The position numbers and the translations under genes were made by a program. A stretch of 44,651 nt of DNA from Candidatus Dadabacteria bacterium (lineage in GTDB: Bacteria; Desulfobacterota_D; UBA1144; Nemesobacterales; JADFKM01), in assembly GCA_022564935.1 (NCBI GenBank), contig JADFKM010000009.1:1-44651 (forward strand). Direction: 5' to 3'. The notes beneath the pieces are model-generated. The model had not been told where the DNA came from. It saw nothing but the letters and a program-made list of their open reading frames with translations, and searched no databases. The stretch's first letter is position 1, and the number at the start of each line of letters is the position of its first letter. Of this stretch, positions 35,578 to 44,651 are shown piece after piece.

Positions 35578-36384
35578 TCAGGGGTTGAAATGAAAAAAGA
35601 GCTCCATCTGAGCCACTGCCAGCATGTTCCACGTAGCATGGAGGATAATAGTAAGCCTTACCGAGCCCGTTTTAAGCCTTGTAGTCCCGAGTATCAATCC
35701 GAGGACAAAAATGTTCAACATGTCTAACCGGTCGTACTGTATGTGATGAAGCGCCCATACGAGGGAGGTGAGTACTACGGCCCCCGGACCCCTTATGGGA
35801 GAGCTTGCAAAGCCCCTGAACATAAACCCTCTAAAAAGCAGCTCTTCATAAAGCGGAGCGGCGACTATCATAGCAACCCACAGCAGGGGATGAACAAAAA
35901 TGGTTTCATGGACATTTACCCAGTATTCCTGTATGCCCCTGTCGAGTACGTGATTTAGGTACCCATAAATAATCAAAAACCCGATCATAACACCGAGCCA
36001 CTTGAGCATGGAAGTGAGTTTAAATTCCCTGCTTCCCAGGTACCCGCCTATGGAGAATCCCCCTCGGAGCCTGACGAAAAATGCGATAAGCACTATGCTC
36101 ATGGGGACAAAAAGTATTGTGGTGATTGAAACTATCAGCCCGCTCCCCGCTATCGGCTGTGTTTGAGTTTTGTCGTTAAGGTCGAGGGTCGGGTCTAGTA
36201 TTTTGAGGGCTATGAACAGGAAGGTTGCGATCAAGAATTGAAATATGAACGACCCTAAAATAACGGCCAGGGACAAGCCAGATGTGGGCCAGAAGCCCCA
36301 GGGTGTGGGTTTTATAGGAGCTTCGGGCTCTGTGCCGTTATCCCCGTCAATTGTAGTGCGGCTGTCGATGGTTCCTTGCCTCAA
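35578..36384 (-). CDS. CPBP-family intramembrane metalloprotease (Abi/CAAX-like)
   Basis: The 268-residue polytopic protein has an N-terminal cytosolic tail, about six to eight hydrophobic segments and the three CPBP motifs: YEELLFRGFMFRGF (paired Glu), VWALHHIQYD (paired His) and the third-motif His in ILHATWN. Such proteins are membrane proteases or protein-interaction factors, sometimes bacteriocin-linked; the substrate is unknown. Start appears to be TTG at 36384. It lies 89 bases downstream of purQ on the same strand. Not obviously functionally tied to purine synthesis. Confidence 0.88.
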   Translation of the reverse strand: MRQGTIDSRTTIDGDNGTEPEAPIKPTPWGFWPTSGLSLAVILGSFIFQFLIATFLFIALKILDPTLDLNDKTQTQPIAGSGLIVSITTILFVPMSIVLIAFFVRLRGGFSIGGYLGSREFKLTSMLKWLGVMIGFLIIYGYLNHVLDRGIQEYWVNVHETIFVHPLLWVAMIVAAPLYEELLFRGFMFRGFASSPIRGPGAVVLTSLVWALHHIQYDRLDMLNIFVLGLILGTTRLKTGSVRLTIILHATWNMLAVAQMELFFHFNP

Positions 36385-36473
36385 AGTGAGTTCTGTTGCA
36401 AAGTCTGCTGTGTTAAACGGTTAGAATTCACCGAAGGAGAAGGACGGGTACAGGGCTATAATAGTGCGGTATA

Positions 36474-37202
36474 TCAAGTCCCGTGTTTCCCTCTGCCCGC
36501 TTCGTGTGAGCCGTTAAGCCAAGATATGATGGATTCGAAAATCAGGGCGCCGTCCCGGCCGCTAAGCGCTTCTTCGCTGCATCTTTCAGGATGGGGCATC
36601 ATCCCCAAAACGTTTAAGCCTTCATTAGCGATGCCGGCGATATTCCGTACCGAGCCGTTAGGGTTGGAGCTCTCGGTAGCGTCTCCCCCTTCATTGCAAT
36701 ATCTGAACACCACCCTGTTGCCCTCTTTGAGGTGGTCTACGACATCTTCCTCAGCAATGTAGTTCCCTTCCCCGTGAGCTATGGGGATTCTGAGCACTTC
36801 ACCTTCTTTAATTTGGTTGGTGAACGGGGTGTTGGAGTTTTCGACCCTGATATTCACCCATTTGCATACGAACCTGAGCGAGGAGTTCTTCCATAGTGCG
36901 CCGGGAAGCATCCCCGATTCTACAAGCACCTGAAAACCGTTGCATATTCCGAGCACAAGGCCGCCACGGGAGGCAAATTCCTTCAAGGCGCTCATAATTG
37001 GGGAGAACCTCGCTATGGCTCCCGCCCTTAAATAATCGCCGTAGGAAAACCCACCGGGAATAATTAGGCACTCAAGCCCCGAGAGGCTCGTTTCTTCGTG
37101 CCACACGAATTCACACTCGGCCCCCATGACGTTTTTAATGACATGATAACAGTCATGGTCGCAGTTCGAGCCGGGAAATACTATTACTCCAAAGCTTGGC
37201 AT
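36474..37202 (-). CDS. purQ: Phosphoribosylformylglycinamidine synthase subunit PurQ (glutaminase)
   Basis: PurQ releases ammonia from glutamine for PurL in step four of purine synthesis, with PurS as bridge. The 242 residues show the class I amidotransferase triad: C87 in LGICNGFQ, H204 and E206 in [16 protein letters not shown] and [15 protein letters not shown] are typical. The C-terminal region [11 protein letters not shown] is a short extension. Its ATG follows the purS stop by 9 bases. purL is not in the window, so the complex depends on a distant gene. Confidence 0.95.
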   Translation of the reverse strand: MPSFGVIVFPGSNCDHDCYHVIKNVMGAECEFVWHEETSLSGLECLIIPGGFSYGDYLRAGAIARFSPIMSALKEFASRGGLVLGICNGFQVLVESGMLPGALWKNSSLRFVCKWVNIRVENSNTPFTNQIKEGEVLRIPIAHGEGNYIAEEDVVDHLKEGNRVVFRYCNEGGDATESSNPNGSVRNIAGIANEGLNVLGMMPHPERCSEEALSGRDGALIFESIISWLNGSHEAGRGKHGT

Positions 37203-37211
37203 CCGGGCACA

Positions 37212-37463
37212 TCACTCCATCACTTCTATCTCATAGTCTTCTATTACGGGGTTGGCAAGGAGTTTTGAGCACATCTGCTCCACTTGTTCCTTAACAATTG
37301 CGGGGTTGTCTCCTTTTACATCCATCTCAATAAATTTACTTACCCTTGTGTCTTGCACCTGTGAGAACCCGAGGTTTCTGAGGGCGGAGAGAACCGTCTT
37401 TCCCTGAGGGTCGAGAACAACCGACTTAAGGCGAACGACCACTTTTACTTTGTACTCACTCAT
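37212..37463 (-). CDS. purS: Phosphoribosylformylglycinamidine synthase subunit PurS
   Basis: The 83-residue ferredoxin-like subunit links PurQ to small-type PurL. Visible: VRLKSVVLDPQGKTVLSALR (strand then helix), GFSQVQDTRVSKFIEMDV and the final VIEDYEIEV. The ATG overlaps the TGA of a small upstream frame (ATGA overlap). Followed by purQ after 9 bases. The presence of separate PurS and PurQ implies a PurL of the short kind. Confidence 0.94.
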   Translation of the reverse strand: MSEYKVKVVVRLKSVVLDPQGKTVLSALRNLGFSQVQDTRVSKFIEMDVKGDNPAIVKEQVEQMCSKLLANPVIEDYEIEVME

Positions 37464-37534
37464 TTCTTCCCCTTCTCTGTCGGCACGGCAGATTCGTAAT
37501 TGTTTAGGTTTGCTAGATCCGTGCTTCCAAACAT
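37460..37534 (-). CDS. Small upstream frame (24 codons), translationally coupled to purS, uncertain
   Basis: In the 108-base gap between parB and purS the minus frame ATG 37534 to TGA 37460 encodes MFGSTDLANLNNYESAVPTE plus GKGKK-type tail, ending in an ATGA overlap with purS. The frame stays open further up (SPAEAELTKAVLQ) to a stop inside the end of parB, but no clear start or ribosome binding site is seen there. The overlap is what real operon genes look like. It could be a microprotein, a leader peptide, or the remnant of a longer gene. Confidence 0.35.
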   Translation of the reverse strand: MFGSTDLANLNNYESAVPTEKGKK

Positions 37535-37571
37535 TTGCAAGACCGCTTTAGTGAGCTCGGCTTCGGCCGGG

Positions 37572-38417
37572 CTATAAGATTTTACCCACTAACAGCTCAA
37601 TCAGTCTCTGGAGCTCTTCGTTCGAGTAATACTCTATTTCAATCCTGCCCTTACCGCCCTTGTCCGAAATCCTAACCTGTGTGCCGAGGACCTTTTTTAA
37701 TTCATCGCTTAGCTGGTCGATGTAAGGAGAAATGGAGGGCTTTTTACCGGAGGAGCCGCTCTTAGAGCTAGTGAGTGTCTTGACCAGGCTTTCAGTCTTC
37801 CTGACGGACAATTTTTCTTTGACGACGGCTTTGAGCGCTTTTTTTGCCAAGGGCATGGATTGAATACCGAGAAGCGCCCTGGCGTGTCCTGCCGTGATTT
37901 CTCCGTTTATCAGGGCCTGCTTTGCCTCCTCGGGCAGCTTAAGGAGCCTCAATTGGTTTGTAATGGTCGGTCTTTCCTTTCCTATCCTGGCCGATATTTG
38001 TTCGTGAGAGAGGCCGAAGTTGTTGATCAGCTGCTCGTATGCCTGCGCCTCTTCCATAGGATTAAGGTCTTCGCGCTGGAGGTTTTCTACGAGGGCCAGC
38101 TCCAGCGACTCACGATTATCGACGTCTTTTAGAATAGCGGGCACTTGTTTGAGCCCGGCCCTTTGCGCGGCCCTCCACCTCCTTTCCCCCACTATTATTT
38201 CATATCCGTCTTTGGATTTTCTGAGGACAAGCGGTTGTATAATGCCCTTCTCTTTGATGGATGCGGTCAGGCCGTCCAGGGATTTGGTGTTGAATTCCCT
38301 TCGCGGCTGAGAGGTGTTAGGCTTGATCTCCTCGATGCCTACTACTATTTGATATCCGGCTTTGGGCTTCCCTGCCGGTATGAGCGCTCCCAGTCCTTTT
38401 CCAAGCCCGCGTTTCAA
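37572..38417 (-). CDS. parB: Chromosome partitioning protein ParB
   Basis: ParB binds parS sites near the origin and spreads or slides as a CTP-dependent clamp. The 281 residues have the N-terminal KRGLGKGLGALI ParA-interaction stretch, box I IKPNTSQPRREF, box II GERRWRAAQRAG, the NLQREDLNP segment, helix-turn-helix with LSHEQISARIGKERPTITNQ and a C-terminal dimerisation domain. TTG start with GGAGG 9 bases upstream; the start overlaps the parA stop by four bases (TTGA). I found no full parS in the window. Confidence 0.95.
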   Translation of the reverse strand: MKRGLGKGLGALIPAGKPKAGYQIVVGIEEIKPNTSQPRREFNTKSLDGLTASIKEKGIIQPLVLRKSKDGYEIIVGERRWRAAQRAGLKQVPAILKDVDNRESLELALVENLQREDLNPMEEAQAYEQLINNFGLSHEQISARIGKERPTITNQLRLLKLPEEAKQALINGEITAGHARALLGIQSMPLAKKALKAVVKEKLSVRKTESLVKTLTSSKSGSSGKKPSISPYIDQLSDELKKVLGTQVRISDKGGKGRIEIEYYSNEELQRLIELLVGKIL

Positions 38418-39202
38418 CTGTGTTTTCCTCCGCTTCTTATTATTATCTCTTTGGCCAATGAGAAGTAGCTGAGAGCCCCGACCGAGTTTCTGTCGTAAAA
38501 ATAGCCGGGCAGTCCGTGGCTTGGAGACTCGGCCAGGCGTACGCTTCTTGGAATTATGGTACTGAAAACAAGGTCTTTGAAATAGGCCCTCATCTCCTTT
38601 ACGACCATGTGGGCCAGGTTGTTTCTCTGGTCGAACATAGTTAAAAGATAGCCTTCTACCGTTAGGTTCGGGTTCAGGCTGCTATTTATTAGGGTAATGG
38701 TTTGTTGAAGCTGGCTTAGACCCTCCATTGCATAGTACTCGCACTGCACGGGCACCAGCACAGTGTCGGCGGCGCTTAGAGCGTTCACGGTGAGAAGCCC
38801 CAGGGAGGGAGGGCTATCGATTAGAATGAACTCGTATTCGTCCACTATGGGCTTTATTGCCTCTTTCAGCCTCTTTTCCCTTCCCTTGAGGTTCGCTAGC
38901 TCAACCTGTGCCCCGGTCAGGTCCGAGTTCGAGGGGGAAAGGCTCAGGTTTTGGTCGAGCGATGCTGTAAAAACCGGTATTATCGTTTCTTTGATATCCT
39001 TGGCTTTTATGATCGGATAGTATATGGTTGAATTGATCTGCTTCTTATCCACTCCCAGCCCGCTCGTTGCGTTCGCCTGGGGGTCAAAGTCGATAATCAG
39101 CGTCTTTTTCTTAAGGTAGGCAAGGGACGCTCCAACGTTTACTACCGTTGTTGTCTTACCCACACCCCCTTTTTGATTTGCCACACAGATTACTTTCCCC
39201 AT
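38414..39202 (-). CDS. parA: Chromosome partitioning ATPase ParA (Soj)
   Basis: ParA is a deviant-Walker ATPase that binds DNA non-specifically and moves ParB-bound origins. The 262 residues carry KGGVGKTTT (11-19), the deviant Walker A, DFDPQANATSGLG (A' motif), and ILIDSPPSLGLL (Walker B). There is no N-terminal DNA-binding extension, as in chromosomal Soj. It is upstream of and overlapping parB. Presence near purQS and yicC suggests this window may lie within a few tens of kb of the origin; this is inference because parAB usually, not always, is near oriC. Confidence 0.95.
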   Translation of the reverse strand: MGKVICVANQKGGVGKTTTVVNVGASLAYLKKKTLIIDFDPQANATSGLGVDKKQINSTIYYPIIKAKDIKETIIPVFTASLDQNLSLSPSNSDLTGAQVELANLKGREKRLKEAIKPIVDEYEFILIDSPPSLGLLTVNALSAADTVLVPVQCEYYAMEGLSQLQQTITLINSSLNPNLTVEGYLLTMFDQRNNLAHMVVKEMRAYFKDLVFSTIIPRSVRLAESPSHGLPGYFYDRNSVGALSYFSLAKEIIIRSGGKHS

Positions 39203-39381
39203 AACTCCTTGACCTTGATGATATACGCCCCGGGATTGCGAGTCAACACGGTTTTCTTGAGCGATATCCTTAGCTTAGAGCGCCTGTTTTGTATTAAGCA
39301 AACAAACCGGATTTCGCTTCTCATCGAGTGCAGTACGAGTTTAATTTGTGTGGTGCGCCGGAGCTTCTGAGCTTATAAGCA

Positions 39382-40251
39382 TTACTCGATATTTTGAACC
39401 TGCTCTTTTATTCTTTCAAGCTCTGATTTCAGCTCCACGACAAAATGCGATATCTCTGCGTCTTTTGACTTGGCGGACAGTGTGGAGACCTCCCTGTTCA
39501 TCTCCTGAATGAGGAAATCCATTTCCCTTCCCACCGGTACAGTTTTACCGAAGTTCTCATTGAATTTGTTTATGTGTGCTTCGAGCCTTACCAATTCTTC
39601 GGTTATGTCTGACTTTTCGGCGAGATAGGCGATTTCTTGCAAGAGCCTGTACTCATCCAGTTGCACTCCTTCAAGCAGTTTGGCTATGCGCTCCCTTATC
39701 TTTAGTGTGGTGTCGTTTGAGAATGACCGCCGCTTCTTTTTTATTTTCCCTATCAGTTTGACCAGTACCTGCATCCGCTTCATTAAGTCACTTCGGAGCT
39801 TTGAGCCCTCGGAGCTGCGCATTTTGTTGAGGTTCTCAAGGGACCTCTCGACGGCAATTCTTATCAGCTTCTGCTGTGCTTTGGAGAGCGTGATTTTTGT
39901 CTCTGTGTAAAACAACTCCTTTACCGTTAACAGGTGATCAAGGCTGACTTCATCAGTGATCCGCAGCTCTTTCTTTAATTTGTCGATTAATTTAAGGGTC
40001 TCGTTTACAAGCTCTGTGTTTATGCTCGGGTGCTTGTTTTTTAGCCAATCGGCCGCCACGGCAACCCTTATCTTTCCGCGTGATACGGAGTTCTTTATAG
40101 TCTCACTGATCTGCGTTTCCAATGGAGTGAGTGAGTCGGTAAGCTGTATTTTGATATCCAGGAACCTGTGGTTTTCCGTCTTTGTTTCCACAACTATTTT
40201 TCCCAGCTCGGTTTCAACTTCGCTCCTCCCGAACCCGGTCATGCTATTCAT
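39382..40251 (-). CDS. yicC: YicC-family endoribonuclease / stress protein
   Basis: YicC-family proteins form hexamers and cut RNA in several bacteria. The 289 residues start MNSMTGFGRSE and continue with TENHRFLDIKIQL; the C-terminal DUF1732 region has GREMDFLIQEMNREV. All are family hallmarks and the length is normal. Its start overlaps the DUF4416 gene end by eight bases, so the two are coupled. The intergenic 39203-39381 between parA and this gene shows no feature. Confidence 0.92.
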   Translation of the reverse strand: MNSMTGFGRSEVETELGKIVVETKTENHRFLDIKIQLTDSLTPLETQISETIKNSVSRGKIRVAVAADWLKNKHPSINTELVNETLKLIDKLKKELRITDEVSLDHLLTVKELFYTETKITLSKAQQKLIRIAVERSLENLNKMRSSEGSKLRSDLMKRMQVLVKLIGKIKKKRRSFSNDTTLKIRERIAKLLEGVQLDEYRLLQEIAYLAEKSDITEELVRLEAHINKFNENFGKTVPVGREMDFLIQEMNREVSTLSAKSKDAEISHFVVELKSELERIKEQVQNIE

Positions 40252-40786
40252 TGCGTTGTTCCCTTCGCTTTAGGTCTTCGATATAGCGTTTTCGCAGTTT
40301 CAAGAACAGCTCCTTCATCTCGGAGGTGTTGTAGTCTGGATATGTCCACTCAAGGGACTGGTACTTTTTGTTTTTGTACACCAGGGTGAGGTCCGCGAAC
40401 ACCCCGCTACCCAGATATGGACGATGATAGTAACATTTTCCCGTGGCAAGAATCAAGTGCTCCTGGGCGATGTAGCCGGGGTCTATATTGATTTGCCTCC
40501 TGCCTTCTACCGAGTAAGCGGCTTCCAGAGCGCTCGTGAAAATTTTAGACTCGACGAGGAGTTCCCTGCCGCGGAGTTTGTTGAAGCTTGTGATAATTCT
40601 CCTGAGCCCCCCTCCCATCTCTCGGTTGTAGTAATCGGTAAAGTCGAAGGGCAGCGGTTCGCTCACGAAGTCCCACTCCCCAAAGTGTGAGACCAGAGAG
40701 GCTAGGCACTCAGTGACCGGGCCCCCTTCGCCGTAGATGAGGCTTACAATAAACTTCACCGGTTCGGGTGAACGCAGAGTGCTCAT
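40244..40786 (-). CDS. DUF4416 protein
   Basis: The 180-residue protein matches the DUF4416 layout: PVKFIVSLIYGEG, SEPLPFDFTDYYNREMG, INIDPGYIAQEHLILATGK and HRPYLGSGVFADLTL, plus a charged C-terminal helix (LFLKLRKRYIEDLKRR). Function is not established; members are common in Desulfobacterota and Nitrospirae-like lineages. Divergent from the exported-protein gene at 40818. It overlaps yicC on the same strand. Confidence 0.85.
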   Translation of the reverse strand: MSTLRSPEPVKFIVSLIYGEGGPVTECLASLVSHFGEWDFVSEPLPFDFTDYYNREMGGGLRRIITSFNKLRGRELLVESKIFTSALEAAYSVEGRRQINIDPGYIAQEHLILATGKCYYHRPYLGSGVFADLTLVYKNKKYQSLEWTYPDYNTSEMKELFLKLRKRYIEDLKRREQRNE

Positions 40787-40817
40787 TCCTTATTTCACTT
40801 CTATAACATCTAAGAGG

Positions 40818-41438
40818 ATGGGAGGGGATTTGTCAAGTGAAAATCCCTTGAAATTTCCCCTGCAAGCGCTTATCCTATTTGCCGTGACCGTACCGGGCCG
40901 TAATAGGTGTAAATATAATTTTACGCTGGGTGTTTTGTTCTCAATTTCGTTGTTCTTAGTTCCTTCTTGCGTGCAGACAACCGAAACCGGAGGTCCCCCG
41001 CCTTCCAGGAGCATTCGGATCAAGCTGCCCTCGACTTCTCCGAACAGGGTGGTGGAAGGCTACCTCGAAGCGTTGAAAAAAAAGAATTTTGGCAAGGCCT
41101 ACAGGTTAATAACCATGGGGTATGCAGGCAATCTGGATAGGGAAGGTTATGAAATTAATATGCGCAGGGGGCTAGTAGAGAAACTCGAGTGGCTGCTCCT
41201 GAATTATGAGGTCATCGGTATCAAGATTCTGGGCGACCGGGCTTATGTGGTTGCAGAGATCAGCACCAAGTACAAGCCTCTCAATTCCCAGAGCTTTAAG
41301 CTTAAAAACGTCAGGGTTCAGTACGATCTCGGCATAATAGATAAGAGTTGGCTGATATTGGGAGACAAGTGCATCCTTAACTGCGAAGAAGGACCGAACC
41401 CTGAATCTGAGTCCGTAAAACCCATTGAGCTAAATTGA
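40818..41438 (+). CDS. Exported or lipoprotein-like protein with NTF2-like domain, unknown function
   Basis: The protein has a hydrophobic stretch LGVLFSISLFLVPSC that looks like a signal sequence; the Cys could be a lipobox Cys, although Pro at -2 is atypical. After a Pro-rich linker (GGPPPSRS) comes a roughly 120-residue domain (SPNRVVEGYLEALKKKNFGKA, YRLITMGYAG, AYVVAEIS) with the outline of an NTF2-like or DUF4878 fold. The start is uncertain: ATG 40818, TTG 40830 (GGAGG just upstream) and GTG 40884 are in frame; GTG 40884 gives the most normal signal peptide. It is 17 bases before dapB, so co-transcribed. Confidence 0.7.
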   Translation: MGGDLSSENPLKFPLQALILFAVTVPGRNRCKYNFTLGVLFSISLFLVPSCVQTTETGGPPPSRSIRIKLPSTSPNRVVEGYLEALKKKNFGKAYRLITMGYAGNLDREGYEINMRRGLVEKLEWLLLNYEVIGIKILGDRAYVVAEISTKYKPLNSQSFKLKNVRVQYDLGIIDKSWLILGDKCILNCEEGPNPESESVKPIELN

Positions 41439-41455
41439 GGAGAGGATGAATCCGG

Positions 41456-42256
41456 ATGATTAATGTGGCCGTTGCGGGAGCCTCGGGCAGGATGGGCTCC
41501 AGGTTGCTTTACGTATTGAGAGGCGAGGAGGACTTGGTGCTTATCGGAGCCACCGAGCGCGAGGGTCACCCCGACATCGGCCGCGACGCCGGTGAGGCGG
41601 CCGGGGTGGGTGAGCTGGGCGTTAAAATCACGGGCGATATTGCCGAAGCGGCCGCTCGTGCACACGGCATCATTGACTTCACCCTGCCGGCCTCGACCCT
41701 GGCGAATGCGCAGTACGCCTCTCGTAGTGCTAAAGCCATGGTGATTGGCACGACGGGTCTCTCAGACGCTGAAAAATCGAGGCTCAAAGAGCTCACGGAG
41801 GGTTTCCCGTGTGTCTTCGCCCCGAACATGAGTGTGGGAGTGAACGTGATGCTCGAGGTTGCCGGTATCCTGGCGCGTCTTTTAGGAGAGGGCTACGATG
41901 TGGAGATTATCGAGGCGCATCACAAACACAAGGTAGATGCCCCGAGTGGCACGGCTCTCAAGCTGGCCGAGGTGATAGCGGAGGCCCTCTCTAGGGACTT
42001 AAGTAAGGTGGCGAGGTTCGAGCGGCACGGCCAAATTGGGCAGAGACCGGAGGGCGAGATAGGGATACAGACGCTGCGGGGAGGGGATGTGGTGGGTGAG
42101 CATACCGCCATTTTCTTCGGCTCCGGCGAAAGGATAGAGCTCACGCACAGGGCGATGAGCAGGGACAATTTTGCCGTGGGAGCCGTCAGGGCGATGAGGT
42201 GGCTAGTGGGAAAGCCCCCGGGGCTTTACACCATGAACGATGTTCTGGGGATTTAG
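41456..42256 (+). CDS. dapB: 4-hydroxy-tetrahydrodipicolinate reductase
   Basis: DapB reduces hydroxytetrahydrodipicolinate in the lysine and diaminopimelate route. The 266 residues have the N-terminal NAD(P) motif VAGASGRMGSR (7-16), the conserved IDFTLPAST, GTTGLSD, and the catalytic segment EAHHKHKVDAPSGTALKLAE with HxHK. ATG 41456 has GGAGAGG about 11 bases upstream. dapA and lysA are not nearby. Probably ends an operon with the exported-protein gene. Confidence 0.96.
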   Translation: MINVAVAGASGRMGSRLLYVLRGEEDLVLIGATEREGHPDIGRDAGEAAGVGELGVKITGDIAEAAARAHGIIDFTLPASTLANAQYASRSAKAMVIGTTGLSDAEKSRLKELTEGFPCVFAPNMSVGVNVMLEVAGILARLLGEGYDVEIIEAHHKHKVDAPSGTALKLAEVIAEALSRDLSKVARFERHGQIGQRPEGEIGIQTLRGGDVVGEHTAIFFGSGERIELTHRAMSRDNFAVGAVRAMRWLVGKPPGLYTMNDVLGI

Positions 42257-44026
<1,770 letters not shown>

Positions 44027-44044
44027 GGAGGATCGACAGGCGCT

Positions 44045-44651
44045 ATGAGCAGGGTTTCCAGGGGTTGGGTTACCGTTACACTCATAATCACGTTCCTTTC
44101 GCTTGTGTTTTTAACACCGACATTTTTTGGCGAAAAGCTCCCGCAGTGGTGGGGAAAGGTGTTCCCCAAGAAGGGACTCCGGCTCGGTCTCGACCTGAGA
44201 GGCGGTGTTTTCCTCGTTCTGGGCGTAAGCCCTGAAAAGGCCATTGAGTACGAGCTCTCAAGCATAAAGGAAGATATAGCTTCCAGCTTGAAAGATAAAA
44301 AAATAGTGATCAAGCGCACAAAGATAGAAGGCAAGTCAATTACCGTAGTCTTGTTCTCACCGGCCGACCTAAAAAATATAGATGAGATACTGGAGAACTA
44401 CAGGCAGGTGGCCCGCATCGCTATGGACGAGCAGGGGCCTTCCTTCACTCTCACACTAATGGACAGCCAAATTAGTAATGTCCAGGAGAAGACCATCGAC
44501 CAGGTGATACAGGTTATAAGAAACAGAATAGACGAGTTCGGCGTGCTGGAGCCGGTGATACAGAAGAGGGGAGCCAACAGGATTCTCATTCAGATTCCGG
44601 GGGCGTCCTCGAAGGATAGGGAGAGGATAATAGACATTATCAGGCGCACCG
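44045..44651 (+). CDS. secD: Protein translocase subunit SecD, N-terminal part (runs off the window)
   Basis: SecD uses the proton gradient to pull exported proteins through SecYEG. The visible 202 codons start MSRVSRGWVTVTLIITFLSL, with the first membrane helix, then GLRLGLDLRGGVFLVLGV, the diagnostic D1 motif, and continue into the periplasmic P1 region with VIRNRIDEFGVLEPVIQ. ATG 44045 follows yajC by 18 bases. AAGGAGG (44026-44032) lies 12 bases upstream. The 3' end and SecF are outside the window. Confidence 0.95.
   Translation, partial: MSRVSRGWVTVTLIITFLSLVFLTPTFFGEKLPQWWGKVFPKKGLRLGLDLRGGVFLVLGVSPEKAIEYELSSIKEDIASSLKDKKIVIKRTKIEGKSITVVLFSPADLKNIDEILENYRQVARIAMDEQGPSFTLTLMDSQISNVQEKTIDQVIQVIRNRIDEFGVLEPVIQKRGANRILIQIPGASSKDRERIIDIIRRT

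Noticed and set aside
35622-35640. Half-match to a parS site (TGTTCCACGT) within the CPBP gene
   Set aside because: Four of the last six bases of the 16-base palindrome differ, and it lies in coding sequence; no other parS-like site was found near parAB.

Overview
The window is 44.6 kb of ordinary, gene-dense bacterial chromosome of moderate GC. It holds about 40 protein genes, no rRNA, no tRNA that I can find, no CRISPR array and no insertion sequence. The SecD/YajC pair, queuosine enzyme Tgt, ParAB, DapB, lipoprotein-like signal peptides and a 4Fe-4S membrane protein fit a Gram-negative-type or deep-branching bacterium. BpsA (branched-chain polyamine synthase) and pyruvoyl-dependent arginine decarboxylase are best known from thermophiles and archaea. 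With DUF4416 and a CysM/JAMM/ThiF sulfur cluster they suggest an uncultured lineage, perhaps near Desulfobacterota-like or Dadabacteria-like groups. That placement is inference and weak.

Layout. 1-1009: start of a HAD phosphatase gene, then 3' fragments of an amidase (-) and nadE (+) fused head to head. 1143-5726: gltB, interrupted near its end by two in-frame stops. 5869-9769: divergent tsaD and thiC, then bpsA. 9846-13645: carB-greA. 13691-17377: orphan ABC-2 permease, Na+/alanine symporter, glutamate dehydrogenase. 17378-18053: non-coding stretch rich in inverted repeats. 18054-22611: a small exported protein, then a minus-strand set of a zinc-ribbon membrane protein, a flavoprotein/ferredoxin membrane fusion and a glycosyltransferase. 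22911-24773: LLM oxidoreductase and radical SAM pair. 24863-25066: a self-contained mini-transcript with a 33-residue membrane ORF. 25300-30476: DnaQ-like exonuclease, then proA, a sigma-70 factor and recN. 30501-31046: pdaD. 31361-31687: a DUF1828-like gene with an internal amber codon. 31846-35133: pteridine-reductase-like SDR and the ThiF/JAMM/CysM/TusA-like cluster. 35578-40786 (-): CPBP protease, purQ, purS, parB, parA, yicC and DUF4416. 40818-44651 (+): exported protein, dapB, tgt, yajC and the start of secD.

How genes connect. GltB, GDH, CarB, ProA and the alanine carrier form a nitrogen/glutamate theme. PdaD makes agmatine and BpsA adds aminopropyl groups to make branched polyamines, so the ends of one polyamine pathway sit in the window about 21 kb apart. 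The four genes at 32684-35133 resemble the carrier-protein-dependent cysteine route (CysM, JAMM peptidase, ThiF-type activase), but with a TusA-like protein instead of the expected Gly-Gly carrier.

The observations most worth a second look are the leaderless-looking microprotein transcript, the sulfur cluster without its usual carrier, the inverted-repeat and structured-RNA region upstream of gdhA, the interrupted gltB and DUF1828 genes, and the head-to-head nadE/amidase junction.
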